Notes: generated from the sequence alone by a model not told the origin. A DNA stretch of 64,000 bases from Schistocerca nitens (GCF_023898315.1 NC_064619.1:478061376-478125375); one strand, 5' to 3'. Shown: positions 11,770 through 23,207, numbered from the stretch's first letter. Program-made: numbers and translations.

Positions 11770-12800
11770 TGCAGTCGACTGATGTGTGTGGGAGTGTTTT
11801 GGTGTTCGATGCCTTGTGGCATAACAGTCATTGCACACTCTTCTTCTTTCTTTACGGTAGTGCACAATGTGTCCAGAGTGTCCACTCTGAAAACATATCA
11901 GAGTGTTGTTCTCCAGCCTCCAAATGTCTGTTTTTCTGTGTGGCATTGTGCTTGATGAAGAAGTTGGTTTTACTTTTACTGGTGGAACGCTGGGGTATTT
12001 TTTGACTGTTGCGGCGTATGTTCGAACTGGTCAAGTCCAGTCTTCATGACACTTTCAGCTAGTGGCAGATATTGGTGGCAAAGATGGATACACATCTTCT
12101 GCAACATTCTCTATTACTTCCTGACATAGACTGATAACCACAGCAGTTGAGTCCCATAGTGCTCAGAGCCATTTGAACTTCCTGACATATGGTGTCGACA
12201 TCCTTGGCTGCTATCTCTTGTGCACGCTATCTGACATTTCTGGCTGTATCTCTTCTCTTACTATTTGGCGTTTGAGAAAGGTGAGCTCATGGTGGTCTTC
12301 CACAACTGCCATAGGGACAACATTCAGCATTCGGTCATACCTCTTTTTCCTGATTATTTTGTGTTGCATTTCCTAGATTTGGTAGCACCACTTCGTTAAT
12401 TCTCTGTTGTTTTGACATCATTTAGCCAAATAACTTGGCACATGTCTTGTGTGACTCCTTTCATCAAGTGTTAGATTTTGTCGGATTCTGTCATTCTCGT
12501 ATTTACAGTGTGGTAAATGGCCAAAACATTCTTTACGTACGACCATGTCTCTTCCCCATGACATTGGATCCTGTTCTTCATTTGATCTTCTGTCAAGCAG
12601 AATTGCTGCTGATTGTCACCAAACATATTCTTCAGTTCCGCCTGGAATTCGTCTGAGCTATTGAAATTCTCTTCATTGCTTGCAAACCACAGTTGGACTG
12701 TGTCACCCATGTGAAAGTACACATATGCCACATATGCCTTATTCATATCCCCCCCCCCCCTGTTCAATATGGCGACTCAGTCGATGCCTTTCAGCTATTT
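11770..12800 (-). mobile_element. LTR-retrotransposon gag fossil, partial
   Basis: On the minus strand, 12767-12471 reads as a capsid-type gag segment (QLWFASNEENFNSSDEF, then ELKNMFGDNQQQFCL), the pattern of arthropod Ty3/Gypsy-like gag. Related sequence continues to about 12200. It is broken, with several breaks, and no LTRs or pol were found, so only the gag portion is present. Its left side abuts the Tc1-like element ending at 11761, and a tiny SINE sits inside it at 12129-12176. Confidence 0.7.
12129..12176 (+). repeat. Severely 5'-truncated SINE (48 bp) with 13-bp TSD
   Basis: Only the 3' end of the tRNA-derived SINE is present (CAGTTGAGTCCCATAGTGCT through GAGCCATTTGA). It is flanked by the 13-bp duplication ACTTCCTGACATA (12116-12128 and 12177-12189). 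The perfect duplication shows a genuine insertion of a truncated copy rather than later deletion. Confidence 0.9.
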
Positions 12801-13619
12801 CCTCTGGCTCTGACCAACGTCTCCAGAAAGCCGTTATGGGATGCTTGCTGTGTGGCTGACTTACTGCTTGTTGGAATCTGTCTGTGTCCTCAATATATGG
12901 ATCTTAGGAATGGTGTATTGTTTGAATTCCGGTTCCTGTCCATGTAAGCGAGGACTGTTATATTGTGTAACTGGAGCCATAATGATGTAGATGTTTTGAA
13001 GTACCCAGCAACTCCTCCCAACAATGCCATTTCAAAACTGTAACCAATTTAGAATATGAAGGTAGGGCCGTCAGTGAAGCACAACACTCAGAACTGAAAG
13101 TACGTTTATTATTGACACCAGTGTACAGCCAGAACAGAACTGATCTGCTGGAGAGAACATGAGATACAAACCGCGAACATGAGATACTTCAACAATATTT
13201 CAGAAACGATAAATAATAAATAACAAATAACTGCTGGTAGTCTGGTTTGTACTGGCGACCAGTATCGCTCCAACCATACTCCACATCACATGCATCATAG
13301 CTCATGGCATTGTTAATCGAGTATTATTATCAGAACACCAGTTCTGGCTCGCCAAGCACATTTTCCAATATCGATTCTATAAATGTTGTTTTGGCTGCCA
13401 GAATTCAGCTCCTACAATCGATTTTCGGTCTAGATAACCACTCTTCCACATTTGAGCTGTGACTGAGTTGTAAAAACGAATGTCGTCTGACGTGGTTCGC
13501 TAGAAGACCCCAAAGGGGTATGCGTCCTCCCTGGAAAGGTTTTTCCTGTAGTTTGCACACACTGGCACCTTCTTTGCTGAAGTGTATGAATTGTGTAGTT
13601 AAATATATTTGGTACGAGA
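12801..13619. other. No feature recognised
   Basis: No gene or clear repeat apart from a run of ten C at about 12751-12760 just to the left. AT-rich unique-looking sequence. Confidence 0.4.
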
Positions 13620-13834
13620 CTGAAACCGAAGCTTTGCAAATGAAAACCCAGGAGTATAGTCCCAATTTAATTCTAGTACCAGTGAAAAGTCGAATGGAAT
13701 AGATGTTAGTGTCAGTGGCGTTGAGAAAGAACTGAAATCGATAAAACTGAACAAAGGCCCAGGGCCCAAACGAATCGCTATCATATTCTATACCCATTTC
13801 GCAACTGAGTTAGTCCCTTGTTAATTATAATCTG

Positions 13835-14692
13835 TTGTGGAACCCTCGAACAAAAGAAGTGCCCAGTAATTGGAAGAAAGTACAGGTCTCATCTGTCTAC
13901 AAGAAGGGTAGCAATCCTTTTCCAAAGGATTGGAAAAGGGCACAGGTCATCCCCGTTTTCGAGAAGGAACGTCGAACAGATGTGCAGAACTATAGACCTA
14001 TATCTCTAACGTCGATCAGTTGTAGAATTTTGGAACACTTATTATGTTCGAGTATAATGACTTTTCTGGAGATTAGAAGTCTACTCTGTAGGAATCAGCA
14101 TGGGTTTCGAAAAAGACGGTCGTGTGAAACCCAGCTCGCGCTATTCGTCCACGAGACTCAGAGGGCCATAGACACGGGTTCACAGGTAGATGCCGTGTTT
14201 CGTGACTTCCGCAAGGCGTTCGATACAGTTCACCACAGTCGTTTAATGAACAAAGTAAGAGTATATGGACTATCAGACCAATTGTGTGATTGGATTGAAC
14301 AGTTCCTAGATAACAGAACGCAGCATGTCATTCTCAATGGAGAGAAGTCTTTCGAAGTAAGAGTGATTTCAGGTGTGCCGCAGGGGAGTGTCGTAGGACC
14401 GTTGCTATTCACAATATACATAAATGACCTTTTAGATGACATCGGAAGTTCACTGAGGCTTTTTGCAGATGATGCTGTGGTGTATCGAGAGTTTGTAACA
14501 ATGGAAAATTGTACTGAAATGCAGGAGGATCTGCAGCGAATTGACGCATGGTGCAGGGAATGGCAATTGGATCTCAATGTAGACAAGTGTAATGTGCTGC
14601 GAATACATAGAAAGATAGATCCCTTATCATTTAGCTACAAAATAGCAGGTCAGCAACTGGAAGCAGTTCAAAAATGGTTCAAATGGCTCTGA
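13835..14692 (+). pseudogene. CR1/L2-like LINE reverse transcriptase, interrupted
   Basis: This is a non-LTR RT core in one open frame. It shows NYRPISLTSI (about residue 54), QHGFRKRRSCETQLALF, VDAVFRDFRKAFDTVHH with the first catalytic Asp, ISGVPQGSVVGPLLFTIYINDL, and LRLFADDAVVY with the FADD catalytic pair. It would copy the element's RNA at nicked target DNA. Near the N-terminus a 30-residue segment is duplicated (VPSNWKKVQVSSVYKKG then PKDWKRAQVIPVFEKE), which the related copy on the minus strand at about 39250 has only once. The SINE at 14669 cuts the thumb/C-terminal region, so the gene is dead, although the RT core itself has no stop. Confidence 0.9.
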
Positions 14693-14869
14693 GCACTATG
14701 GGACTCAACTGCTGAGGTCATTAGTCCCCTAGAACTTAGAACTAGTTAAACCTAACTAACCTAAGGACATCACAAACATCCATGCCCGAGGCAGGATTCG
14801 AACCTGCGACCGTAGCGGTCTTGCGGTTCCAGACTGCAGCGCCTTTAACCGCACGGCTACTTCGGCCGG
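14669..14869 (-). repeat. tRNA-derived SINE inserted in LINE, 12-bp TSD
   Basis: This reverse-oriented copy of the SINE family starts on this strand with the inverse of the tail (TGGTTCAAATGGCTCTGAGC) and ends at the inverse tRNA-like head (GGCTACTTCGGCCGG). The inverted B box GGATTCGAACC lies at about 14794-14804. The duplication CTGGAAGCAGTT flanks it (14657-14668 and 14870-14881), and the LINE reading resumes directly after it, so the SINE is younger than the LINE. Confidence 0.94.
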
Positions 14870-15394
14870 CTGGAAGCAGTTAATTCCATAAATTATCTGG
14901 TAGTACGCATTAGGAGTAATTTAAAATGGAATGATCATATAAAGTTGATCGTCGGTAAAGCAGATGCCAGACTGAGATTCATTGGAAGAATCCTAAGGAA
15001 ATGCAATCCGAAAACAAAGGAAGTAGGTTACAGTACGCTTGTTCGCTCACTGATTGAATACTGCTCAGCAGTGTGGGATCCGTACCAGATAGGATTGATA
15101 GAAGAGATAGAGAAGATCAAACGGAGAGCAGCGCGTTAAAGTTTCGAGAACATACCTTCACCGAAGAGTCAAGCAGTATATTGCTCCCTCCTACGTATAT
15201 CTCGCGAAGAGACCATGAGGATAAAATCAGAGAGATTAAAGCCCACACAGAAGCATACCGACAGTCCTTCTTTCCACGAACAATACGAGGCTGGAATAGA
15301 AGGCAGAACCGATAGAGGTACTCAAGGTACCCTCCGCCACACACCGTCAGGTGGCTTGCGGAGTATGGATGTAGATGTAGATGTAGAAAAGTGA

Positions 15395-15645
15395 TCCACA
15401 AAACTACCTTCCAATATCCTTGACATCGATTTGTTGTAGAATCTTGGAACACATTCTGAGCTAAAAAATAATGAGATATCTCGAACAGAACGACATATTC
15501 CATGTCAACCAGCATGGATTTTGAAAACATAGATCATGTGAAAGGTAATTCACACTTCTCTCACATGACATCGTGAAAATCATGGATCAGGTAGATGCAG
15601 TATTTTCGAGTTCTGAAAAGCATTTGACTCAGTACAACACTTATG
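15395..15645 (+). mobile_element. CR1/L2-like LINE RT fragment
   Basis: A decayed second RT fragment of the same broad family. It has remnants matching LTSICCRILEHI, QHGFRKHRSCE and QVDAVFSSSEKHLTQ, spread over frames. Its right side is cut by the reverse-oriented RTE LINE beginning near 15646. It contains only RT blocks before the catalytic FADD. Confidence 0.75.
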
Positions 15646-16690
15646 GCTTTTTTTTAGCACTTGCAACCTACGTCCTCAAATATTTGCTGGATGTATTCCA
15701 ATACCTGAATCCCTGTCTTCTTCTACAGTTTTTGCCATCTACAGCTCCCTCTAGTACCATGGAAGTCGTTCCCTGATGTCTTACAGATGGGCCGGCCGCG
15801 GTGGTCTAGCGGTTCTAGGCGCGCAGTCCGGAACCGCGCGACTGCTTCGATCGCAGGTTCGAATCCTGCCTCGGGCATGGATGTGTGTGATGTCCTTAGG
15901 TTAGTTAGGTTTAAGTAGTTCTAAGTTCTAGGGGACTGATGACCAAAGTAGTTAAGTCCCATAGTGCTCAGAGCCATCTTACAGATGTCCTATCATCCGG
16001 TCCCTTCTTCTCGTCATTGTTTTCCACATGTACCTTTCCTCTCAGGTTCTGTGCAGAACCTCCTCATTCCTTACCTTATCAGTTCACCTAATTTTCAACA
16101 TTCGTCTGTAGGACCACATCTCAAATGCTGGGATTCTCTTCTGTTCACGTTTTCCCACAATCCATGTTTCACTGCCATACAATGCTGTGGTTCAAACGTA
16201 CATTCTCAGAAATTTCTTCCTCAAATTAAGGCCTATGTATGATACTAGTAGACTTCACTTGGCCAGGAATGCTCATTTTGCCAGTGCTAGTCTGCTTTTG
16301 ATGTCACCTTCTTCCGTCCGTCATTGGTTATTTTGTTGTTTAGGTAGCAGGATTCCTCAACTTCATATACTTTGTGGCCATCAGACCTGATGTTAAGTTT
16401 CTCGCTGTTGTCATTTCTGCTATTTCTCATTTCTTTTGTCTTTCTTCGATTTACGCTCAGTCCATATTCAGTACTCATTAGAGTGCTCATCCCATTCAGC
16501 AGATTCTGTAATTCTTCTTCACTTTCACTGAAGATAGCAATGTCATCAGCGAATCGTATCATGGATAGTCTTTCACCATGAATTTTAATCCCACACCTGA
16601 ACCCTCCTTTTATTTCCATAACTGCTTCTTCGATATACAAATTGAACGGTAGGGGTGAAAGGCTACACCCCTGATTTTCTGGCACGCTGA
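15646..16690 (-). mobile_element. RTE-type LINE 3' part with SINE insertion
   Basis: Minus-strand reading: the RT segment NQGCSLSPLPFNLYIEEAVM (cf. RQGCSLSPLLFNLYIEEA in relatives), then MIRFADDIAIFSESEEELQ with the catalytic FADD, then NRRKTKEMR and the C-terminal block down to about 15650, where an A-run of eight marks the 3' end. Several frameshifts break it after about 16290. The element is 5'-truncated at about 16690, inside the RT. It is the same family as the longer copy at 29290-31910 (shared SLSVNRRKT/GLRVNRRKTN and EKLNIR blocks). A SINE is inserted at 15790-15976. Confidence 0.87.
15790..15976 (+). repeat. tRNA-derived SINE, 11-bp TSD
   Basis: Full-length SINE with tRNA-like head (GCCGGCCGCGGTGGTCTAGCG), B box GGTTCGAATCC at about 15857-15867, and tail GTGCTCAGAGCCA. 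The duplication TCTTACAGATG flanks it (15779-15789 and 15977-15987). It sits within the RTE LINE, which continues on both sides, so it inserted after the LINE. Confidence 0.94.
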
Positions 16691-17345
16691 CGTCATTGAT
16701 AACTCACGGGATTTCCCTAATACTCCACCCCATCTGAGAAAGGCCAATTGCCCTATGTATAAAATGATGGAAATTTTGGCGGAAAGTTCAAAATTTTGGC
16801 GGGAAATTCAAAAGTAGCCCAATTGCTGTAGTGCAGAAGTAGGGCAGTTGTCCTAAGTATAAATTGGGCGGAAATTCGAAATGATGCATTGTTATGCCGG
16901 TTCACTTGGAATACTGGGACATGGAATCTGAGACTTGGAACGCCAGGACAAGCTCTGTGACATCAAAATACAAGATGGCGATGCAAGATAACCAACCTGG
17001 GTAAAATATGACCGACAAAAGATGGCTGACATGAGATTGTGGTGCAATCTTAGTATGTCATTACAAATTAAGACTTGAAATACTGGCGCAGTCTTGCTAT
17101 GATGTCGGAAAACAAGGTGGCGGACATGGATAAAAAGTGACCAACACAAGATGGCCGATCTGGATAAAACATGACCGACCTGGAATTCCGGTGCAATCAT
17201 AGTACGACGTCAGAAGCCAAGACTTGGAATACTGGTGCAGTCTTGCTACGGTGTCAGAATACAAGATGGCAATGCAAGATGGCTGACCTGGAATACTGGG
17301 GGGAGGAAATCCAAGATTCCAAATACTGAGACACACTCTATGATA
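16691..17345 (+). repeat. Two adjacent unclassified repeat modules
   Basis: Module A (16735-16890) has degenerate ~50-bp units around TGTAAAATGATGG, GGCGGGAAATTCAAAA and GCCCAATTGC. Module B (16905-17345) has degenerate units around TTGGAATACTGG(C/T)GCAGTCTTGCTA, GATGTCAGAATACAAGATGG and GATGGCTGACCTGG. Module B recurs inverted at 27190-27560, 9905-9960 and 25255-25290, and as a fragment at 7736-7800; module A recurs at 1165-1370 and 10150-10262. No protein is encoded. It may be a non-autonomous element with internal tandem repeats, but ends were not found. Confidence 0.65.
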
Positions 17346-18719
17346 GCAGAGTTTTGTGTGCGGGTCCAAACCTGTCTGCTGACATGTTTTCCCTCCAAAC
17401 TACTACTCTTTCAAAGATGCATACTCCATCTCCCTTTAACAGTACGCTGAGATGGAAGGAGGGAACACGCTCTGCTGCCACCCCTGAGAGCCTACCCCAC
17501 AGACCGTGTGCACTGCACTAGCCCCGGCAGCTGCCATGCTGCGGGCTGCCCCCAATGCCAGACAACAGCCCTGAGTTGCTCCCCTAAGCTAAAGTCCAAA
17601 TTGTACGTAGCATAGTAGAAACACTAGCACCTTTGTTTATACAAATACCTTGACAGGAAGAGCTCTCTATTCCACTATCGCAGAAGTCCAGAATCACCAG
17701 ACTGGGTGCGTAGTCTGCCATTATCCCGTCCTTGGTAATCCTACTAAGAGCCAAGTTAAGATGGAAACAACTGCGTCTTTATTTAAACAAACACCACGCT
17801 GGGGAGGCTCTCTTCCTGTAATTTCAACACCTGTTGAGTGTCCACGATCACTCACGGGACGGCCAGTACTGCGCACTGCCGTAGAGAGCAGACTGGCGTG
17901 GCACACTGCTGCCACAGCCATCTCGCCAGTGCTGTAGCGTGTTCCTTCTCGCCAAAAGACGGATTTCGCTACCGCAATCCTCAGAAGTTCACTGCACATG
18001 TCATATTCGCAACTGGTCATTAGACGCTCCAACAGGTGTTAGGTCACCTGTACCCGCCTGCTTTCACTTGGCCAGCATCATGTCATAGCGTTATGAATGC
18101 GGACAGATGTTTGTGTCTCCTATTCCTGCACTGCCACTCCCAGGAGGATGGACAGAGCTGACTTTTACAGGATGAATCGTAACTATCAAAGACCAGGTAA
18201 ATATAGACGATGAAAAAACAATATCTTTGGAGAGTAGTGGCCTGTACCGTTCTTATCTACAGCACTTCAACACGAAAAACTATCACCAAAATAACACACC
18301 AGAGCACAGTGCGTCTTGCCGATATTGTCTAGATAGTGCGGACAAATGGAACCCACAGTCCACCCACGTAACGGCTAAGCATAATGCTCACAGCATACTG
18401 AGGCGTGGTAAGGTGCAGAGCACAGCAGGCCTGCATTCTGGCACCTACACGGCCGCAGCCAGTTGCAGTTACGAAATTGTTCTCGTAAGCGACTAACATG
18501 GAGTGGTACTTCTATTAACAATATATCATGTATAACCTGTTAGATACATATAATTCCAGTTATACATGATTGTGGATCATCATATCACATGATATAGGCA
18601 GTCTTCAACTTCTTGGTAGAGCGACGAGTCCAACTAACAAACACTTTTTTGAAATGTGTGTGGTACACTTAATAGTAATCTATGTGGTAAATTCATCTAG
18701 TCCATCTCTATGAGAGATA
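17346..18719. other. No gene recognised; one dispersed repeat
   Basis: About 17455-17950 is GC-richer than its surroundings (repeated CTGCCAC, GGCAG runs) but encodes nothing I recognise. About 18229-18320 (TTCTTATCTACAGCACTTCA followed by a CACGAAAAACTATCACC block) matches 2140-2240 and the inverse of 26290-26400, so it is part of an unclassified dispersed repeat. Confidence 0.4.
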
Positions 18720-19480
18720 GCATCAGGCTGCAAATCATTTCTCCTACATGAGAACGGAATGGACAGTGTCTTGAAAGGAGGATATAAGATGAACATCAAC
18801 AAAAGCAAAACGAGGATAATGGAATGTATTCAAATTAAATCGGGTGATGCTGAGGGAATTAGATTAGGAAATGAGACACTTAAAGTAGTAAAGGAGTTTT
18901 GCTATTTAGGGAGTAAAATAACTGATGATGGTCGAAGTAGAGAGGATATAAAATGTAGACTGGCAATGGCAAGGAAATCGTTTCTGAAGAAGAGAAATTT
19001 GTTAACGTCGAGTATAGACTTAAGTGTCAGGAAGTCGTTTCTGAAAGTATTTGTATGGAGTGTAGCCATGTATGGAAGTGAAACATGGACGATAAGTAGT
19101 TTGGACAAGAAGAGAATAGAAGCTTTCGAAATGTGGTGCTACAGAAGAATGCTGAAGATTAGATGGGTAGATCACATAACTAATGAGGAGGTGTTGAATA
19201 GGGTTGGGGAGAAGAGAAGTTTGTGACACAACTTGACTAGAAGAAGGGATCGGTTGGTAGGACATGTTTTGAGGCATCAAGGGATCACAAATTTAGCATT
19301 GGAGGGCAGTGTGGAGGGTAAAAATCGTAGAGGGAGACCAAGAGACAAATACACTAAGCAGATTCAGAAGGATGTAGGTTGCAGTAGGTACTGGGAGATG
19401 AAGAAGCTTGCACAGGATAGAGTAGCATGGAGAGCTGCATCAAACCAGTCTCGGGACTGAAGACCACAACAACAACACAA
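18720..19480 (+). mobile_element. RTE-type LINE 3' end, nearly open
   Basis: The plus-strand frame 18759-19226 reads MNINKSKTRIMEC, VKEFCYLGSKITDDGRSRED, SVAMYGSETWTISSLDKKRI and MWCYRRMLKIRWVDHITNEE, the region after the RT active site of RTE-like elements. After one stop at about 19225 the same frame continues (19233-19460) with RRRDRLVGHVLRHQG, EGKNRRGRPRDKY and WRAASNQSRD. The 3' end is an ACAACAACA-type tail at 19467-19481. The copy is 5'-truncated before the catalytic motifs, so it is inactive but relatively young (one visible stop). Confidence 0.88.
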
Positions 19481-19562
19481 CATGAGGGTGACAGTGCAAT
19501 AGCAGGAGGTGGAAAAAAAATCATTTTTTCCACATGAGGCTGACAGTGCAATAGCAGGAGGT
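19481..19562. repeat. Short direct duplication with A/T hairpin
   Basis: ACATGAGG(G/C)TGACAGTGCAATAGCAGGAGGT occurs twice, at about 19481-19511 and 19532-19562, separated by GGAAAAAAAATCATTTTTTCC, itself an inverted repeat. It lies directly against the LINE tail. Confidence 0.8.
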
Positions 19563-20510
19563 ATACTGGCTAAAATCAGTGAGAAAGCATCTAAAAGGCT
19601 GCGATTTTACCATATAAATTGGATTTGGCCGAACTCAAAATTGGTGAATCGAGTATCGCATCAGCTATTGGTTTGTCTTTGATGTACATGACAAACTGTA
19701 GCTTAGTAGGGCTCCAACTTGCTGTCGCTCTTGAACTTACATTCCAGAAGATTCTATTTACATGTTACTTACTACGAAACTTTCCCTGTAGCCAGGTCTG
19801 AAGCCTATACTTTAGGATTCCAACCATCTTTTCGCTGTCTCATCGGAAAGCTACCATCTTGACAGACGAATGCGTCGCCGACTCTTCCCACCACCACTGC
19901 AGGAATAAGATAGGAAGATACCCCAGTATTGGTCATATGCTGGAAGAAACTGCAAGAAGCTGCACCTGAAAATCTAGCTCATAGACTTTTCATTTCATCA
20001 CAATAGATTTACCGTGACGGTTTCGGATATTATTTAACGAAATACGTAAATATTTGTCTACAATATTACAAAACGCACATGGCAATACTACTGATGTAAT
20101 TTACTTGTCAGTGACTAAACAAAACAGATCCGGTGCAGATCAGTACCTGTAGTGTAGTGTCTTAGAAATACCATTATTCTGCTACGTGGATTACTGTGTT
20201 ATATTCCAGGTGAGTGAAAAACTTGTTTGTAAATTTGAACATTATTGGAGTGGGAGCAAGACAGTTATAAATAGCCGACGGAATGCGTTTCTGTTTTAGA
20301 CAGCCCACGCTGGCCACTATCCATGAGGGAAGTGCACACTAGAAGTAGCATGCTTTGTCAAGGCAAAGTCTGGAAACATTTCTACGTGTCCTGCTCCTGT
20401 GTATCACTGAGCTTGTCAGAAACAGATATGTGTCCTGCTGACACTGCGTCTTGACTTCAGATTTGTAGTTATTCTTCCTATATTACCAGCCCCACGAACT
20501 ACGAACATTA
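19563..20510. other. No feature recognised
   Basis: No gene or repeat family recognised between the LINE and the next transposon. Confidence 0.4.
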
Positions 20511-21731
20511 TGTGATCAAAAGTATCCGGAAGCCCCCAAAAACACACGTTTTTCATGTTAGGTGCATTGTACTGCTAACTACGGCCAGGTACTCCATATC
20601 AACGCTCAGAAGTGATTAGACATCGTGAGAGAGCAGAATGGGGGCTTCACAGAACTCACGGACTTCGAACACTGTCAACTGATTGGGTGTCACTTGCGTC
20701 ATACGTCTGTACGCAAGATATCCACACTCCTAAACGTCCCTAGGTCCACTCTTTCCGATGTGATAGTGAAGTGGAAACGTTGAAGGGACACGTACAGCAC
20801 AAAAGGGTACAGGTCTCGTCTGTTGAGTAACAGAGACTGCCGACAGTTGAAGAGGGTCATAATGCGTAATAGGCAGACATCTATCCAGACCATCACACAG
20901 AAATTCCAAACTGCATCAGGGTCCACTGCAAGTACCGTAACAGTTAGGCGGAAGGTGATAAAACTTGGATTTGCTGGTCGAGTGGCTGCTCATAAGCCAC
21001 AAATCACTCCGCTAAATGCCAAACGTCGCCTCACTTGGTGTAAGGAGCCGAAACATTGGACGATTGAACAGTGGAAAAACGTTGTGTGGAGTGACAAATC
21101 ACGCTACACAATGTGGCGATCCGATGGCAGGGTGTGGGTATGGCGAATGCCCTGTGAACGTCATCTGCCAGCGTGTGTATTGCCAACAGTAAAATTCGAA
21201 GGCGGTGGTGTTATGATGTGGCCGTGTTTTTCATGGAGGGGGGTTTGCACCCCTTGTTTTGCGTGACACTATCACAGCACAGGTCTACATTGATGTTCTA
21301 AGCACCTTCTTGCTTCCCACTATTGAAGAACAATTCAGGGATGGCAATTGCATCTTTCAACACGATCGAGCGCCTGTTCATAATGCACGGCCTGTGGCGG
21401 AGTGGTTACACGGCAATAGCATTCCTGTATTGGGTTTGCCTGCACAGGGTCCGCACCTGAATCATATAGAACACCTTTGGGACGTTTTGGAATCTTCGTG
21501 CCAGGCTTCATCGATCAACATCGATACCTCTCCCCGCCACTCCGTAAAAAATGGGCTGCCATTCCCCCGAGAAACCTTCCAGCACCTGACTGAACGTATG
21601 CCTGCGAGAGTGGAAGCTATCATCAAGGCTAAGAATGGGCCAACGCCATATTGAATTCCAGTATTACCGATTGAGGGTGCCACAAACTTGTAAGTCATTT
21701 TCAGCCAGGTGTCCGGATACATTTGATCACA
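20511..21731 (+). mobile_element. Tc1-like DNA transposon with TIRs
   Basis: Ends TGTGATCAAAAGTATCCGGA and the inverse TCCGGATACATTTGATCACA are inverted repeats (one difference over 20 bp), flanked by TA (20509-20510, 21732-21733). Length is 1221 bp. The transposase is on the same strand and is broken by frameshifts. Confidence 0.93.
20680..21654 (+). pseudogene. Tc1-like transposase, frameshifted
   Basis: The N-terminal DNA-binding part is decayed before 20823. The frame 20823-21266 carries the middle (TVTVRRKVIKLGFAGR, NAKRRLTWCKEPKHWT) with the first catalytic Asp in WSDKSRY, where the usual neighbouring Glu is Lys. The frame then shifts, and 21259-21654 carries the second Asp in FQHDRAPVHNA and the Glu in LNHIEHLWDVLE, ending KAKNGPTPY. 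The two frames overlap by a few bases near 21260, so one frameshift divides the catalytic domain and at least one more affects the N-terminus. About 140 residues remain in each block, the usual total being ~340. Confidence 0.9.
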
Positions 21732-21733
21732 TA

Positions 21734-22798
21734 GTATATTTTGGCATAAGACGTGATATAGTACCTCTTCTAGTAGATTTGTGGCTATCGCCTCCTACTT
21801 TGCCCTCGTTCAAGTAGGCTAGATTTGATATTACATATTATTAAGACGAACTGACAACTGCAGGATAAAGAGTGTGCCTAATCGTTGGTGTGAAATTACA
21901 CTACAGAGAAGAGGTTGACTTCAGTCAACTGTTACAACACACTGTATTCTATTACTTAAGTGTCCCTCGTGTTAAGACTCAGAGTGACTCGAATAGGATG
22001 GTTCACAACGCCTCAAACTCCTTCCGTGAGCTGCACAAAAGGAGTTGGGTGTTGAAGATCACACCAAAATATTTGTTTCAGCCTTTTGTAGGATTTGCCT
22101 GCTTAAGATCAATTCTGCTGGTGTGTATGTCAACCATTCTCATGTCGAAATGTGGGTACGTCATCCAGAGACTCCATCAGCCGCTTTCACTGGTATGGGA
22201 TGACTTTGCCTTCTGACATCATGTATAGCTGCTTGCTCTGGCGTTTCTAGAGACATACATGAATTCGGAATTCTCGTTACAAACTTGGATGGCTTGTAGA
22301 GGAGAGTGAGTATATGATATTTTGAATAGGAACCCATATCTACGACCGTTTCATTTCAGCTGTGTAACGCGTCCACATCTGCTGAGGGAAAGAGGGAAAT
22401 CTCAAGAGTTGGTTGTCCTGGTCAGCGATGGAGTACACAAAAGCTACGTCTACCTACTGTAGAGACAGAGGAAGATCTGCTGGCACTAGTTCCTGGCGCT
22501 GCACTAGAAATTGGAGAGACACCAGGTGCGACGGAGAGTGTATACTAGAACATGCTTCGTAGTTACAACGTCTGTAATGATGTTGGTGGTCACCACATCG
22601 AGCCGCTGTTTTATTGCATCAGTACTGTTCCGTACGTACAGTACGCTGTGTTCTTTTTTGGTTCGGAATAATGTAAACACGTGATGTTTCAGTGTTAATA
22701 CAAACAAATGTGCTTAAATGATACAGGGACGTTTCGTTATGTTTCGTTTCGAATTGTTACCTAATAATTGTACTGCATGACGCGTAATTCAATTCCTA
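21734..22798. other. No feature recognised
   Basis: No gene, RNA or clear repeat. Small ORFs show no motifs. Confidence 0.4.
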
Positions 22799-23056
22799 CG
22801 GAGCGAGGTGGCGCAGTGGTTAGCACACTGGTCTCGCATTCGGGAGGACGAAGGTTCAATCCCGCGTCCGGCCATCCTGATTTAGGTTTTCCGTGATTTC
22901 CCTAGATCACTCCAGGCAAATGCCGGGATGGTTCCTTTGAAAGGGCACGGCCGACTTCCTTCCCCATCCTTCCCTACTCTGAGCTTGTGCTCCGTCTCTA
23001 ATGACCTCGTTGTCGACGGGACGTTAAACACCAATATCCTCCTCCTCCTCCTCAGT
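22799..23056 (+). repeat. Second tRNA-derived SINE family, copy 1
   Basis: Head CGGAGCGAGGTGGCGCAGTGG (A box TGGCGCAGTGG) and B box GGTTCAATCCC (about 22853-22863). The body carries CCTGATTTAGGTTTTCCGTG, GGCAAATGCCGGGATGGTTC and GACGTTAAACACCAATATCC, with a CTCCTCCTC tail. The flanks show no clear duplication. Confidence 0.9.
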
Positions 23057-23207
23057 TCCTCTAGCAAAAGTGGATGAGTTAAGCACTTGAACTGAAACCG
23101 TCGCACTATCAGATATGGTTTACTATTCAAAATGTTACGAGTTCGTTCCCCTCAACAAGTCTCAAAATTTACGAGCAACCTATTCACATCTCGATGGAAG
23201 TGTGTCT

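Larger units (their letters stand above)
13620..15392 (+). mobile_element. CR1/L2-like LINE, 5'-truncated, with 3' GATGTA tail
   Basis: The plus-strand reading begins in the linker before the RT (GVEKELKSIKLNKGPGP near 13725), runs through the RT (13835-14692) and, after a SINE insertion at 14669-14869, continues through the C-terminal block (14945-15315). The sequence then ends in ACCCTCCGCCACACACCGTCAGG...GGCTTGCGGAGTATGGATGTAGATGTAGATGTAG (about 15325-15387), the short-repeat tail of CR1/L2-type LINEs. The same family occurs at 37924-41600 (-), and a relative lies at 61560-63760. The endonuclease and ORF1 are missing. Confidence 0.9.

Noticed and set aside
17650-18032. Overlapping open frames on both strands in a GC-richer patch
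   Set aside because: No family motif, no splice structure, and composition alone explains the open frames.
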